Below are positions 51,613-60,913 of a DNA stretch of 61,814 nucleotides, in pieces. Positions within the stretch are counted from its first letter, which is position 1. Every line of letters begins with the position of its first letter. Made by a program: the position numbers and the translations under genes. The notes under the pieces are model-generated. The model was not told the origin of the DNA, did no database searches, and saw only the letters and a list, made by a program, of their open reading frames with translations. Source of the stretch: Natronolimnohabitans innermongolicus JCM 12255 (GTDB taxonomy: Archaea > Halobacteriota > Halobacteria > Halobacteriales > Natrialbaceae); NCBI RefSeq assembly GCF_000337215.1, contig NZ_AOHZ01000043.1, positions 11,377 to 73,190 of the forward strand. The letters are read 5' to 3'.

Positions 51613-51971
51613 CGCCGACTCGAGTGGCGACGGTCGAGACGGGAACCGATCCCTCGGCTGCTCTCGGAGCGTCAGCCACGCCGGCGGACTGCCCACCGGC
51701 GTCGATCGGATCACCTCGAGCCGCTGTCGACCGTGTCCGTCCGACGCGGTCGGTCCCTCCTCTCGTGCGACCTCGTCTCTCGTAGCGACGGCTATCTTTG
51801 GACGGCAGAAGAATCTCCGCCGTTCACGACGAATCACCGAATCCGGTGCAAAGCGACCGCTACACGATGGGTTTGCTGGACAGGGAACACGAGACGTCGA
51901 GAAAAAGCGCCAGGCATCTGACGAAGGAGTGATCGGCGTCCATCCTTCCCACCCGACCGGAAATTTACGGA
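51613..51971. other. intergenic region without a recognisable gene
   Basis: 359 bases. Only short frames with non-halophilic composition are present. It could be decayed coding DNA, but I cannot identify a parent gene. Confidence 0.4.
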
Positions 51972-52289
51972 GTGGAATATCCCGCTGGGAAGCGTCTGTA
52001 CGATTGGCGACAGATAACTGATTTCTTCTCTCTCGCGCTGGCAGCTCGGGAAGACGAACCTCGCCGTTCGCGTTCAGCGTTCGCGCTGCTCACCCCGTCG
52101 ATCACGGGAACGATCGTTGTGCTGGTCCTGGAGGGTGAGATCACCGTCTCGGTGTGGGTAATTGTGTTCACGTTGCTTTCGCTCGTCATCGCGGCGGCAC
52201 TGGTCATCAACTACTTGCCGGCGTTTGATGGAAAGAACCCACCTCAACCAACCGACAGAACACAGGCGACTGATGAACCAGATGCGTAG
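51972..52289 (+). CDS. small two-TM membrane protein
   Basis: 105 residues from a GTG (no internal Met). Two hydrophobic segments: about 42-53 (ITGTIVVLVL) and 58-80 (VSVWVIVFTLLSLVIAAALVI), then a polar tail. No homologue recognised. The lower density of acidic residues and AT-richer sequence fit the accessory character of this end of the window. Confidence 0.45.
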   Translation: MEYPAGKRLYDWRQITDFFSLALAAREDEPRRSRSAFALLTPSITGTIVVLVLEGEITVSVWVIVFTLLSLVIAAALVINYLPAFDGKNPPQPTDRTQATDEPDA

Positions 52290-52411
52290 CCGTTCACCGT
52301 GGATCAGCATTTGCTGGAGTCGGTTCCCTCCCGGGATTCGTGGTGGACAGCGGAGGGAAGTGCTAAGAGATATCGATCCCGATATCCACCATCCCATTAT
52401 TGTGGTTGCGA

Positions 52412-52422
52412 GGGTAGTACCC
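52412..52422 (+). promoter_or_regulatory. palindrome just upstream of the flavodoxin gene
   Basis: GGGTAGTACCC is a perfect 5-bp palindrome around a single G (AGGGTAGTACCCT including one more pair), ending 11 bases before the ATG at 52434. A second inverted repeat, GATATCGATCCCGATATC, is at 52369-52386. Either could be an operator. Confidence 0.4.
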
Positions 52423-52433
52423 TGAGATTCTTC

Positions 52434-53027
52434 ATGGCAACATTCCTCGTGCTCTATGGAACCGGTGAGGGACAGACGGAGAAAGTTGCAACTCGCATCG
52501 GTGACGTGCTCATCGACCGCGGGCACGAAGTCACGACGGTGGACGCGAACGAGGTCTCCCCCGAGTTCGCCATCGACGACTTCGACGCGGTCCTCGTCGG
52601 CGCGTCCATTCACGCCGGCAAGCACCAGCCGTCCGTCCGTGAGTTCGTCACGGCGACCCGCGACTCGCTGGCGACGAAACCAACCGCCTTCTTCCAGGTA
52701 TCGCTGTCGTCCGCTGACGAGGGCGGGAAAGCCCAGGCGGCTGGCTACGTCGAGGAGTTCATCGAGGCCACTGACTGGAATCCCGATCGAATCGGCCTGT
52801 TCGGTGGTGCGTTGCGCTATACGGAATATGGGTTCCTGAAGCGATTGGTCATGAAACAGATCGCCAAGCGGAACGTGACCGAGATGCCCGACGCAGACTC
52901 GGCGGGAGACATCGAATTCACGGATTGGGACGAGGTCGAGGCGTTTGCCGCCGACGTTGCCGCGTTTGTCGAAGGCCGACTCGGAATTACACCTCCCGCT
53001 GCTGACGACCAGGCAGGGGTCGAATGA
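52434..53027 (+). CDS. flavodoxin-domain protein (HemG-like)
   Basis: 197 residues. The FMN phosphate loop is LVLYGTGEGQTEKVATRIG at the N-terminus; AVLVGASIHAGKHQPSVREFV and FQVSLSSADEG and GLFGGALRYTEYGFLKRLVMKQIAKR resemble menaquinone-dependent protoporphyrinogen dehydrogenase (HemG) and related flavodoxins. It overlaps the next, broken gene by 4 bp (ATGA), so the two were once translationally coupled. Confidence 0.87.
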   Translation: MATFLVLYGTGEGQTEKVATRIGDVLIDRGHEVTTVDANEVSPEFAIDDFDAVLVGASIHAGKHQPSVREFVTATRDSLATKPTAFFQVSLSSADEGGKAQAAGYVEEFIEATDWNPDRIGLFGGALRYTEYGFLKRLVMKQIAKRNVTEMPDADSAGDIEFTDWDEVEAFAADVAAFVEGRLGITPPAADDQAGVE

Positions 53028-53570
53028 GCGAGCGACGTGTCGCGATGCGAATAGCTGGCCGGCGAAGCGTCGTTCGCGGACTCGTCGAGTTCGAGTCACT
53101 GAAGTCAGCCAGCACATTCACGACCGAGAGTGGAGAACGGGCGAGGAACGCTCGTTCACCGCGTATCTCGTGTTTTGCCTGACTCGAGCCCTCGACGATC
53201 AGCGCCAGATCAACGCATACTGTGACTGGCGGGAGCGGCCCATCCGATTCGACGACGTTGACGTGATGATCATCATCGAGGGTGGAATCGTTGGTAACCG
53301 AACGGCGTTGCGCACGTCATCAGAGCGGCGACCCGGCGGTCACTGCGGTCAATTCACGATGGGATTCGGATAGTCCAGACCGGATCCAGGCAAACGACAG
53401 CAGCAAGGGTTGGCCTCCCTTGCCTTCCGCCTTCCCGGTCCAGTACGGCGACTGTTCTTTCGGCTCCCGCAGTGGTTTCATCGTTCCTGACAATTGACAG
53501 TAAGCAGCGACCGGAGGTACAATATGAAGGAAAGTCCAACAGTCACTTCACTCTGTGACTGCCGTTCGGT
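53024..53570 (+). pseudogene. frameshifted 2-oxoacid dehydrogenase E2-like acyltransferase
   Basis: Starting at ATG 53024 the first frame reads MSERRVAMRIAGRRSVVRGLVEFE and soon stops. A second frame continues with VTEVSQHIHDREWRTGEERSFTAYLVF and RQINAYCDWRERPIRFDDVDVMIIIE. A third carries HVIRAATRRSLRSIHDGIRIVQTG, and another LASLAFRLPGPVRRLFFRLP. In order these match the CAT/E2-like acyltransferase fold of haloarchaeal proteins often paired with a flavodoxin. At least three frame changes are needed and the expected C-terminal motif is not found, so the gene is broken and probably truncated. Confidence 0.75.
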
Positions 53571-53572
53571 AC

Positions 53573-54346
53573 CTACTGCGTGTTCGTCATTCCGCCGTCA
53601 ACGACGAGTGATTCACCGGTCACGTAGTCCGAGAGATCGCTTGCGAGATACAGCGCCGCGTCCGCAACGTCTTCGGGTTGGCCCGCCCGCCGGGACGGGA
53701 TCGCCTGCAAGAACTCCGCTTCGGCATCTGTGCCCATGATCGGGTAGTCGTCGGTCGTCATTGCCGTCTCGATCAGCCCCGGATGGATCGCGTTCACCCG
53801 AACGCCAGCGGGCCCCAACTTCGCCGCCATTGCGTACGTGAACAGTCGCACAGCACCTTTGGTGCCGCAGTAAGTGACGAACTCACCCGACCCCGCGAGA
53901 CCAGCAACTGACGCGAGATTGATGATCCGGCCACCATCGGCTTCGACCATCCGCTTTGCCGCCGCTTGCGCGCCGAAAAAGACACCTTTTACGTTGATGT
54001 CCAGCATTCGGTCGAACGCCTCCTCGTCGACTTCGAGGAATTCCTCGCCGTGGAAGATGCCCGCGTTGTTCACCATTACGGTGACGCCGCCGAACTCCTC
54101 GGCAGCCTCGACCGCCGCTTCGAGGTCAGCGACCTTCGTGACGTCACACTCAACGAACGTCGCCTTCGCGTCCGTTTCGGCTTCGATCAGTTCGTGCGTC
54201 GGTTCCCCACCCTCCCGGGGTGACTCCTGAATATCTGCGACGACGATGTCGGCCCCCTCCGAAGCGAACCGGCGGGCAATTGCCCGTCCGTTTCCGCTCG
54301 AACCACCCGTTACAACTGCTACCTCATCCATGAGTAGTGGAGACAT
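53573..54346 (-). CDS. short-chain dehydrogenase/reductase
   Basis: 257 residues, classical SDR. Cofactor motif TGGSSGNGRA, NNAG in VMVNNAGIF, catalytic Ser in INLASVAG and YxxxK as YCGTKGA. The aspartate after strand 2 (IVVADIQE) favours NAD(H). The end SDYVTGESLVVDGGMTNTQ is typical. Substrate unknown (glucose 1-dehydrogenase/3-oxoacyl reductase-like). ATG 54346 gives MSPLLMDEVAVVTGG; ATG 54331 is an alternative. Confidence 0.9.
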   Translation of the reverse strand: MSPLLMDEVAVVTGGSSGNGRAIARRFASEGADIVVADIQESPREGGEPTHELIEAETDAKATFVECDVTKVADLEAAVEAAEEFGGVTVMVNNAGIFHGEEFLEVDEEAFDRMLDINVKGVFFGAQAAAKRMVEADGGRIINLASVAGLAGSGEFVTYCGTKGAVRLFTYAMAAKLGPAGVRVNAIHPGLIETAMTTDDYPIMGTDAEAEFLQAIPSRRAGQPEDVADAALYLASDLSDYVTGESLVVDGGMTNTQ

Positions 54347-54446
54347 TGCACACATTCTAGGTCAGGAGTGGACATAACCTTCGCGGGAGACAAATATAAT
54401 TCAGAGAGATATTATTTTTGTGCGTTAGGAAGCATAAGAATCTATG

Positions 54447-54677
54447 CTAGTCTCTATCAGACCCTTCGATAGCGAATTTCCTCGCGTATCGATACAGAAC
54501 GATCACGACGAACGAGTTCATGGAAATGCTCGACAGCAGAAGACACCGGTTCCGTCTCATCGTCCACCTCGATCTCTCGTCTTCGTTACTCGGTCGGAGA
54601 CTCCGTACGTGTGCGACACCGGCGATCATCCACCCTGTCAGTGCGAACGTCACTAACGTGAGCGAGAGTCTCCGCAT
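54447..54677 (-). CDS. possible two-TM membrane protein
   Basis: 76 residues with two hydrophobic segments (LTLVTFALTGWMIAGVAHV and LLLSSISMNSFVVIVLY) separated by a charged loop. It begins 21 bp after the truncated PEP-synthase-like gene on the same strand. No family recognised and composition is not strongly halophilic; it may be real or a chance frame. Confidence 0.4.
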   Translation of the reverse strand: MRRLSLTLVTFALTGWMIAGVAHVRSLRPSNEDERSRWTMRRNRCLLLSSISMNSFVVIVLYRYARKFAIEGSDRD

Positions 54678-54698
54678 ACTGCGACAGATGTGGTGAGG

Positions 54699-56384
54699 TC
54701 ACATCATCATCGCTGTGGTGACGTTCTCGCGCAATCCGCGCTCGAGGGCCTCGAACTCGTCGTCGGCGTCGGGGCAGAGCCGTCGTAGGGCCGCCCTGTA
54801 GAAGTAGACGTTCCACAGCTTCAACGCCATCTCCATGGCTTCCCAGCTGAACTCGTCGTTTTTCTCGAGCGCGATCCGCAGGCGTTCCGCCTCCGAGTCT
54901 CCCGATCTGACCTCCCGAATCATCTCCTCCGCTGTAGCATCTGCCCACTGTCGTGCTCTGCGAGGGACGTCCTCGTAGGAGCGCCCCACCAACCCGCTGA
55001 GGATCGATCCAAGCGTCCGCCCGACGACGGGAACTACCGTTCCGAGTGTCAAAAGCGTCTTCGGGAGCGACGTACCCCGAAGCACGGATGTCTGTGCGAA
55101 CTCGTCACCGCGTCGCTCACGGATTTCCGCAAGGGGCGCGATCGCCTGCCTGTCGAAGTCGTTGAGTCCTTCTAGGAAGTACGGTGCGAGTCGGTCCGAT
55201 TGCAAGAGTGGTGTGACGTCGATGTACACCATCCCACCTGCGGTCGCACTCGACAGCCCGGTCTCGGGATCGGCTCCAAATCGGTCGAACAGTACGTCCA
55301 TCGTCCGCGACCAGTAATCGACCACGAGCGGCGGCATCACCTCGGTCATTCCCTGCCGATGATTCCAGCTGTAGTAGACGTACAGCGCATCGTCAACGAG
55401 GCGCGGTTCGGGGAGTGGAGAGAGCGTGGTGATCGGTCGCGTTTGCAGCCTCCAGAACTGCCCGTCGGCGATCGACCACTCGATGTCCTGTGGAGAATCG
55501 AACGAGCGTTCGATCCCCTCACCGTACGCGACGAGCGTCGTCACCTGCTCGTCGGTGAGCACTCGGTCCTCCTCGGCGTCCGGTACGTCTCCGTTCTCGA
55601 TGTCGACTGCCGGCTCGTTCGCGCCGACCGGATCGGCTTCAGCGTCGTCACTGACTCCGGCACGGTATTCGAGAACGTCGCCTGATTCTCGGTCTACTCG
55701 AACGTTCTCCGCTGTCACCGTTCCCGAAACGACCGCCTCACCCAGTCCGGTCGAGGCGTCGATAGAGGCGACAGTCCGCTTTCCAGTGAGCGGATCGGCC
55801 GTGAACAGCACGCCGGAGGCGTCGGCATCGATCATCTCCTGGACGACGACGCACATCGACACCTCGTCGTGTGGAATCTCGTTTCGTGCCCGATACGATA
55901 CCGCCCGATCGGTAAACAGACTCGCCATACACTCAAGAACCGCGTCCGTAACGTCCTCGAGGCTGCTCACGTCGAGCACCGTGCTATGTTGCCCGGCGAA
56001 CGAGGCCGTCGGGAGGTCCTCGGCCGTCGCGCTCGATCTGGCAACGTACGATTCGCCCGGTTCTAGCTGGGCCTCGATAGACGCCTGGACGTCTTCCGGG
56101 AGTTCTTTCGCACGGGTGATCTCCCGGAGTGCAGCGGCTTGCTCCCGCAATATCTCGGTATCGGTCGGATCCGTCGCCTCGAGATCGTCGATCATCGCGG
56201 AAATCTCCTCGTCGTCCGCGAGTTTTTCGTAGACAGCCGTCGTCACACAGAACCCGTCCGGAACGGGAAGCCCGGCCGAGACGAGTTTGGCGAGGTTTGC
56301 TCCCTTTCCGCCGGAGAGTTCAGTCTTCGTGGCCCGCGGGTCCGATAGGGAAAGTACAGCGGAGGAACGCTCGAGGATGGCCAT
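54699..56384 (-). CDS. PEP/pyruvate-binding ATP-grasp protein, C-terminally truncated
   Basis: 561 residues. The N-terminal ATP-grasp domain of PEP synthase/rifampicin phosphotransferase is intact: GGKGANLAKLVSAGLPVPDGF, YVARSSATAEDLPTASFAGQ, VVVQEMIDADASGVLFTADPLTG and DIEWSIADGQFWRLQTRPIT. The middle domain follows, but the frame ends at RENVTTAMMM. Relatives are ~850-900 residues and carry the mobile phosphohistidine domain at the C-terminus; it is missing, and the DNA after the stop does not encode it. Phosphotransfer should therefore be abolished unless another protein supplies it. Confidence 0.85.
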   Translation of the reverse strand: MAILERSSAVLSLSDPRATKTELSGGKGANLAKLVSAGLPVPDGFCVTTAVYEKLADDEEISAMIDDLEATDPTDTEILREQAAALREITRAKELPEDVQASIEAQLEPGESYVARSSATAEDLPTASFAGQHSTVLDVSSLEDVTDAVLECMASLFTDRAVSYRARNEIPHDEVSMCVVVQEMIDADASGVLFTADPLTGKRTVASIDASTGLGEAVVSGTVTAENVRVDRESGDVLEYRAGVSDDAEADPVGANEPAVDIENGDVPDAEEDRVLTDEQVTTLVAYGEGIERSFDSPQDIEWSIADGQFWRLQTRPITTLSPLPEPRLVDDALYVYYSWNHRQGMTEVMPPLVVDYWSRTMDVLFDRFGADPETGLSSATAGGMVYIDVTPLLQSDRLAPYFLEGLNDFDRQAIAPLAEIRERRGDEFAQTSVLRGTSLPKTLLTLGTVVPVVGRTLGSILSGLVGRSYEDVPRRARQWADATAEEMIREVRSGDSEAERLRIALEKNDEFSWEAMEMALKLWNVYFYRAALRRLCPDADDEFEALERGLRENVTTAMMM

Positions 56385-56560
56385 ACGCTTCTTTCGACCC
56401 GTTCCGTATTTTTACTTCCTCGGAGAAACGGCAGACAGTCTCATTCAGGGACGCTATCGAAGCAGGCCGCGGACGGTATCGATAGCCTGGGTGCTCTCGC
56501 TCGAGCGTTCTGGCCGGTGCGGAGGAAGTCTCCAAAAAACGAGAATCGCAAAAGCGGACT

Positions 56561-56935
56561 TCACGACCGTGACAGCGCGAACAGACCGATCAGAATCGCC
56601 AGGTTCGCCAGAACGCCCGCGGAAGCAACGGTCCAATCGAGCGCCGTGAGAACCAGTGAAAACACGGTAACTGCGAGCAGCAGTTCTCGCCAGTAGCGCC
56701 AGCCAGTCACTAACGCGACAGCCGAAGCAACGAACCCAACGCCGGCCACGGCAGTCAACCCGGCAAAAACCCGTATTCCGACATCTCCCACGTCGACAAC
56801 GCCGCCAAGCAACGTCGTTTTATACGGGAGGTCGGCCATCTCGAGGAGTTCGAAGTATACCCCGATCCCGAGGAAGTGAATGATGCCGTGGATCACGACT
56901 GCGATTGCTGCGAGGTACGTGAGGTTCCTGTCCAT
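56561..56935 (-). CDS. small four-TM membrane protein
   Basis: 124 residues with four hydrophobic helices (about 5-28, 52-75, 78-95, 100-122). MDRNLTYLAAIAVVIHGIIHFLGIGVYFELLEMADLPYKTTL at the start has a conserved-looking HGIIHFLG. Similar small proteins occur in haloarchaea and actinobacteria; no function known. Stands upstream of the PEP-synthase-like gene on the same strand. Confidence 0.65.
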   Translation of the reverse strand: MDRNLTYLAAIAVVIHGIIHFLGIGVYFELLEMADLPYKTTLLGGVVDVGDVGIRVFAGLTAVAGVGFVASAVALVTGWRYWRELLLAVTVFSLVLTALDWTVASAGVLANLAILIGLFALSRS

Positions 56936-57358
56936 CGGACTTCACCACGTTCGAACTGTTCGCTCCGTTTCGCGGCTCCGGGAGTCAGTGATCTACCCCG
57001 ATCACGTCTGGAACTGTAAAACAGCGGGTGAGAGACACCGCTCTCTCAGCGTTCTCTCAGCAGGTGTCCGGGCGTCTAGCGCACTACCCGACCGCCTGCG
57101 GTCAGCGCGGTCTCAGAAGCGTCTCGGCCAGCGACTGCCACTGGCTGAACCGCCCTGCCAGAACGTCCAATCGAGACACTGCCCTCAGCCGGTACTCGCC
57201 TCCCGTACCTGAAGAATCGACCCTCCCCTATATTGAATGTGGCACGTTACCTGTAGTATGGGCACGACAACCGAACGCCGATCTCGTCGAGGTCACCAAC
57301 GCAGACCGCAGAAAGGCTGGGACGATCGACGGAACTGCAACGGCTGGGGTCGGTCCGA
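56936..57358. other. intergenic region without a gene
   Basis: 423 bases between divergent genes. AT-rich CCTATATTGAATG at ~57228-57240 may be a promoter element. No RNA gene or halophile-like ORF recognised. Confidence 0.45.
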
Positions 57359-59218
57359 ATGAAGATTCTGGTATTCGGTGCAGGGCCGTTAGGCAGCTTG
57401 AAAGCGGCGCGGCTCCACGAGGCGGGACACGACGTCTCGCTGCTCGCCAGGGGGCAACGACTGGCGGATCTGAAAGAACACGGAATCGTTATTCAGCAAG
57501 AAGGCGCTGACGAGGAGGAAGTCGCTCACGTCGATGTGGTCGACTCTCTGGAGCCGGACGACGACTACGATCTCGTCCTGGTCGTCATGGGAGAACACCA
57601 AGCCGTACAGATTCTGGACACGTTGGCGGAAAACGAGCACGTCCCGACGTTCTGCTTCATGGGGAACGCCGTCAACGGGCCTGACGAAGTGGTCCGAGTA
57701 CTCGGGAAAGAGCGCGTGATGCTGGGCTTTCCGTACCCCGGTGGGAAACGAGACGGACACGTCATGCGCGTGCTCCCGATCAACGAGGACAGTGAATACA
57801 CCGTTCCGATCGGGGAGGTCGATGGAACGATTCGCCCCAGGACTCGAGCGGTGGCTGCAGTGCTTTCGGACATGCGAGGGTACGACGTCGAGATCCGAAC
57901 GGACATGGACGAGTGGCTGAAATACCACGTCGCGTTGCTCATGTCCGGTCTCGTCCCCGCGCTGTACGCCGCTGACACTCGCATGAAGCAACTGGGCGAA
58001 ACCAGAGATCTGCTGGTGCTTTCGGTTCGTGCGACGAAGGAGGCGCTTCGAGGATTACGTAAAGCGGGATACTCCCCCAGTCCGCCGGTCGTCAGGAGCC
58101 TCGAGTACGTTCCAGAACCGATCTGCGTCTGGGCCATCGGATGGCTCATGCGAAACGAGTACGCGAAGGTCTCGGTCGAAGGGCACGCCCGGGACGGCAG
58201 AGACGAAATGGCGTATCTGTTCGAGGAGTTGCGAGCCATCGTCGATCAGTCGACCGGAGACACGAACGCAATCGACCAGCTGGCACCGTACTACGATCCA
58301 GACACACCGTTGTATCCCGAAGGGAAACGGGAGCTATCCATGAACTGGGGCGGTCTCGTCGCCCCCGTGATTGGAACTGGGGCGCTCGCGCTCGCTCTTC
58401 GGCGGTTACGCTCGAAAGCGAGAGCCGCTCCCGCGGCCGAACGTGAATCTGATGGAATCTATTACGAGGTGAGCGGTCCCGAAGAGGCGACCGCCGTAGT
58501 GTTCACGCACGGATTCGCCCTCGACCGCGAGACGTGGCGAGAGCAGACCGCGACGCTGTCGGAGTCGTATCGGGTTCTCTCGTGGGACGTCCCCGGGTGT
58601 GGCGACTCCGCCGAGTCGAGTGAGCCCGTCCGGTTCGACGTCTCGGCTCGCAAGTTGCTCGACGTACTGGACAACGAAGGAATCGACCAGGCCGTTCTGG
58701 TCGGCCAGTCGATGGGGAGCCTGCTGAATCAGTACCTCGCGTCCCATCACCCCGACCGCGTTCGAGCGCTCGTTCACGTCGGGGGCTTCCCGTTACACGA
58801 TGGGTTCTCGGAACGCGCGATCAAACTGATGGGGATGCACGTAAAAGTACTCCAACTCTTGCCGGAGAAACTGATATACGACACGTTTGGACGGTTGGTC
58901 GCTCACACTCCTGATGCCCAGGAGTACGCAAAACAAGCGAGTGCACGTACCGGGAAGGAGAATATGGTTTCCCTCGAGCGAGAATTCCTCAAGGACTTAG
59001 AAGAGGGAATTCCCGAACTAACTGAGCATCCGCAAGTAATCGTGGTCGGTGAACACGAGTACGCTACGCTCCGAAAGAAATCGAAAGAGTGGAACGAAAA
59101 ACTCCCCGACAGCGTGTACACGACGGTCCCTGATGCGGGACACATTGCGAATCACGATAATCCGACGGCGTTCACCGAACTCCTCTCCTCGTTTCTGGAA
59201 CGACGAACGAAGAGATAG
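57359..59218 (+). CDS. fusion of ketopantoate-reductase-like and alpha/beta-hydrolase domains
   Basis: 619 residues. Residues 1-~300 are an ApbA/PanE-type dehydrogenase: dinucleotide motif VFGAGPLGSLKAARL, VLVVMGEHQAVQILDTL, and the helical C-domain with WLKYHVALL. A hydrophobic stretch (~328-346, GLVAPVIGTGALALALRRL) joins it to an alpha/beta hydrolase (~360-619): VFTHGFALDRETW, nucleophile elbow VGQSMGS (~449) and GHIANHD (~593). Both halves look intact. I do not know this fusion as a standard architecture; a linked reduction-hydrolysis of one substrate is possible. Confidence 0.88.
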   Translation: MKILVFGAGPLGSLKAARLHEAGHDVSLLARGQRLADLKEHGIVIQQEGADEEEVAHVDVVDSLEPDDDYDLVLVVMGEHQAVQILDTLAENEHVPTFCFMGNAVNGPDEVVRVLGKERVMLGFPYPGGKRDGHVMRVLPINEDSEYTVPIGEVDGTIRPRTRAVAAVLSDMRGYDVEIRTDMDEWLKYHVALLMSGLVPALYAADTRMKQLGETRDLLVLSVRATKEALRGLRKAGYSPSPPVVRSLEYVPEPICVWAIGWLMRNEYAKVSVEGHARDGRDEMAYLFEELRAIVDQSTGDTNAIDQLAPYYDPDTPLYPEGKRELSMNWGGLVAPVIGTGALALALRRLRSKARAAPAAERESDGIYYEVSGPEEATAVVFTHGFALDRETWREQTATLSESYRVLSWDVPGCGDSAESSEPVRFDVSARKLLDVLDNEGIDQAVLVGQSMGSLLNQYLASHHPDRVRALVHVGGFPLHDGFSERAIKLMGMHVKVLQLLPEKLIYDTFGRLVAHTPDAQEYAKQASARTGKENMVSLEREFLKDLEEGIPELTEHPQVIVVGEHEYATLRKKSKEWNEKLPDSVYTTVPDAGHIANHDNPTAFTELLSSFLERRTKR

Positions 59219-59242
59219 CGCCACTCCGACGGAACAGACGTT

Positions 59243-60913
59243 TCAGTCCAATGTGTAGGCCTCGAATCGGCGAACCGCATACACGCCACCCACAAACGGG
59301 AGCACCACGAGTGGCACCAGCGCGACGACCGAGGTTCCATAGAGCGTGCTACTCGAGACCACGAGTCCAAACGGGAGAATAGCGGAGAGGAGAGCCGCCA
59401 CTAGTTCACCGATCCCCTCGTCGTACACGACTGCACCGGCGACTGTCGTCAGGAGAAGGTACACGGTATAGAAGAGGAACGCCAGTTTGCTCGGCACGAC
59501 GGCCTTCGTCGATTGCGTGATGTTCACGCTGCTAAACCGTGGAAACGCCATCCCGAATCCGATTGCGACGACACTACCCAGGAGGATGATACCCGGACTG
59601 GCGACGACGAGAGCGAGCGACGTCGCCGTCGGTAAGGGACTGAAAGCCGCCGCCAGAGCCGTGACGACGATACCGACGGGCAATGCGATGGCGAGACTCG
59701 CGACTACGTGAGCTCCGACGAACTCACGGCCAGAGACGGTGGTGAGCAGCGTTGCCGGCAGGACGCTCCCCTGATCGCCGAGCGGATTCAATACGAACAG
59801 CATCCCCGCACCCCACACGATAGCAAGCAACAGGGGAACCACGAGGAACCGGGGTATTTCACCCAACTCGATGATGAGCGGGACGGTTCCCGAGAGCAAC
59901 AGGAGCGGCATCACTGCGTACAGCAGTTTCATCGGAGCCCGAGCGGTCCGCCGGTAGGCGAGCACGACCAGCGCGGCCGTCGGCCGCCCGAACAGTCGTT
60001 CGAGGACACCCTCGACTGGACCGGGTTCGGAGCCGACGACCGCCGCCGTCGGCTCGACGACGTGGTCGTCCGGTTCGGCGGAGACTGGATCGGTAAACCA
60101 GTGGATGCTGGCCAGCCACGTCGTCACGGCGAGGCCGATAGGAACGACCAGCACCGTCAGACCGACCGCCAGTATGGCGTTAGTCACACTCTCCTCGAGG
60201 TCCGGCGTCCCCAGAAGCGACAGGTCCGCAAGCCAGCCCATCGGCGAACGCGACATCGGATCGACTAACCATCCCATGAGTTCGTTCAGCTGGCCCGTCA
60301 TTATCGCGATCATGTAGCCGCCGATGATCAGGAGGATGAGCACGTTCTTGAACCGGGCAACGAAGGCGTACCGGCTAACGACGTGGCGAAGCGCGATTCC
60401 CACAGGCGTTCCGACGGTGACGGTACTCACGACGAACGCGATCGCGCCGAGAGGGACGAACGCGACTGCTGCCAGATTCCCCGTTCCAACTGCGAAGCCG
60501 ATGCCAATCGCCACGGCGGGTGGCCCGAACCAGACGAGCCCGTAGACGAAATCGGCGAGAACCAGCCCCACGACGACGGTCCGCGTCGAAGCCTCGGCGA
60601 GCAACCCGCCAGTGGCGTCGACCGAGCCCCGGAGACCGACGCTTCTGACGACGAACGCGCCGAGTACGATCACCAGCCAGAAAACGGCGACCAGTCCACG
60701 GAGATCGGGCATCGTCGCGATCTCGACGAAGGGACCGCCCGTTCGGAGTTCCGTCCCCGCGCGGTAGGCGAGGTAGCCACCCCCGAAGGTCGCGAGTCCG
60801 ACCATGGAGACGTAGACGACGATCGACCACAGTTGCGACCGGTCCAGCGTCTTGCGAGTGACGCGTGTAACGTCCAAATGGGCCACGACGAGACTGTGAC
60901 GTACCCAGCTCAT
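59243..60913 (-). CDS. ABC transporter permease (ABC-2-like)
   Basis: 556 residues, about 12 TM helices in two blocks (~30-300 and ~345-550) separated by a polar linker (DPVSAEPDDHVVEPTAAVVG). No ATPase motifs. It is the partner of the ATPase encoded immediately upstream: the ATG at 60913 overlaps that gene's stop (ATGA). The large size suggests two fused permease halves. Substrate unknown. Confidence 0.85.
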   Translation of the reverse strand: MSWVRHSLVVAHLDVTRVTRKTLDRSQLWSIVVYVSMVGLATFGGGYLAYRAGTELRTGGPFVEIATMPDLRGLVAVFWLVIVLGAFVVRSVGLRGSVDATGGLLAEASTRTVVVGLVLADFVYGLVWFGPPAVAIGIGFAVGTGNLAAVAFVPLGAIAFVVSTVTVGTPVGIALRHVVSRYAFVARFKNVLILLIIGGYMIAIMTGQLNELMGWLVDPMSRSPMGWLADLSLLGTPDLEESVTNAILAVGLTVLVVPIGLAVTTWLASIHWFTDPVSAEPDDHVVEPTAAVVGSEPGPVEGVLERLFGRPTAALVVLAYRRTARAPMKLLYAVMPLLLLSGTVPLIIELGEIPRFLVVPLLLAIVWGAGMLFVLNPLGDQGSVLPATLLTTVSGREFVGAHVVASLAIALPVGIVVTALAAAFSPLPTATSLALVVASPGIILLGSVVAIGFGMAFPRFSSVNITQSTKAVVPSKLAFLFYTVYLLLTTVAGAVVYDEGIGELVAALLSAILPFGLVVSSSTLYGTSVVALVPLVVLPFVGGVYAVRRFEAYTLD

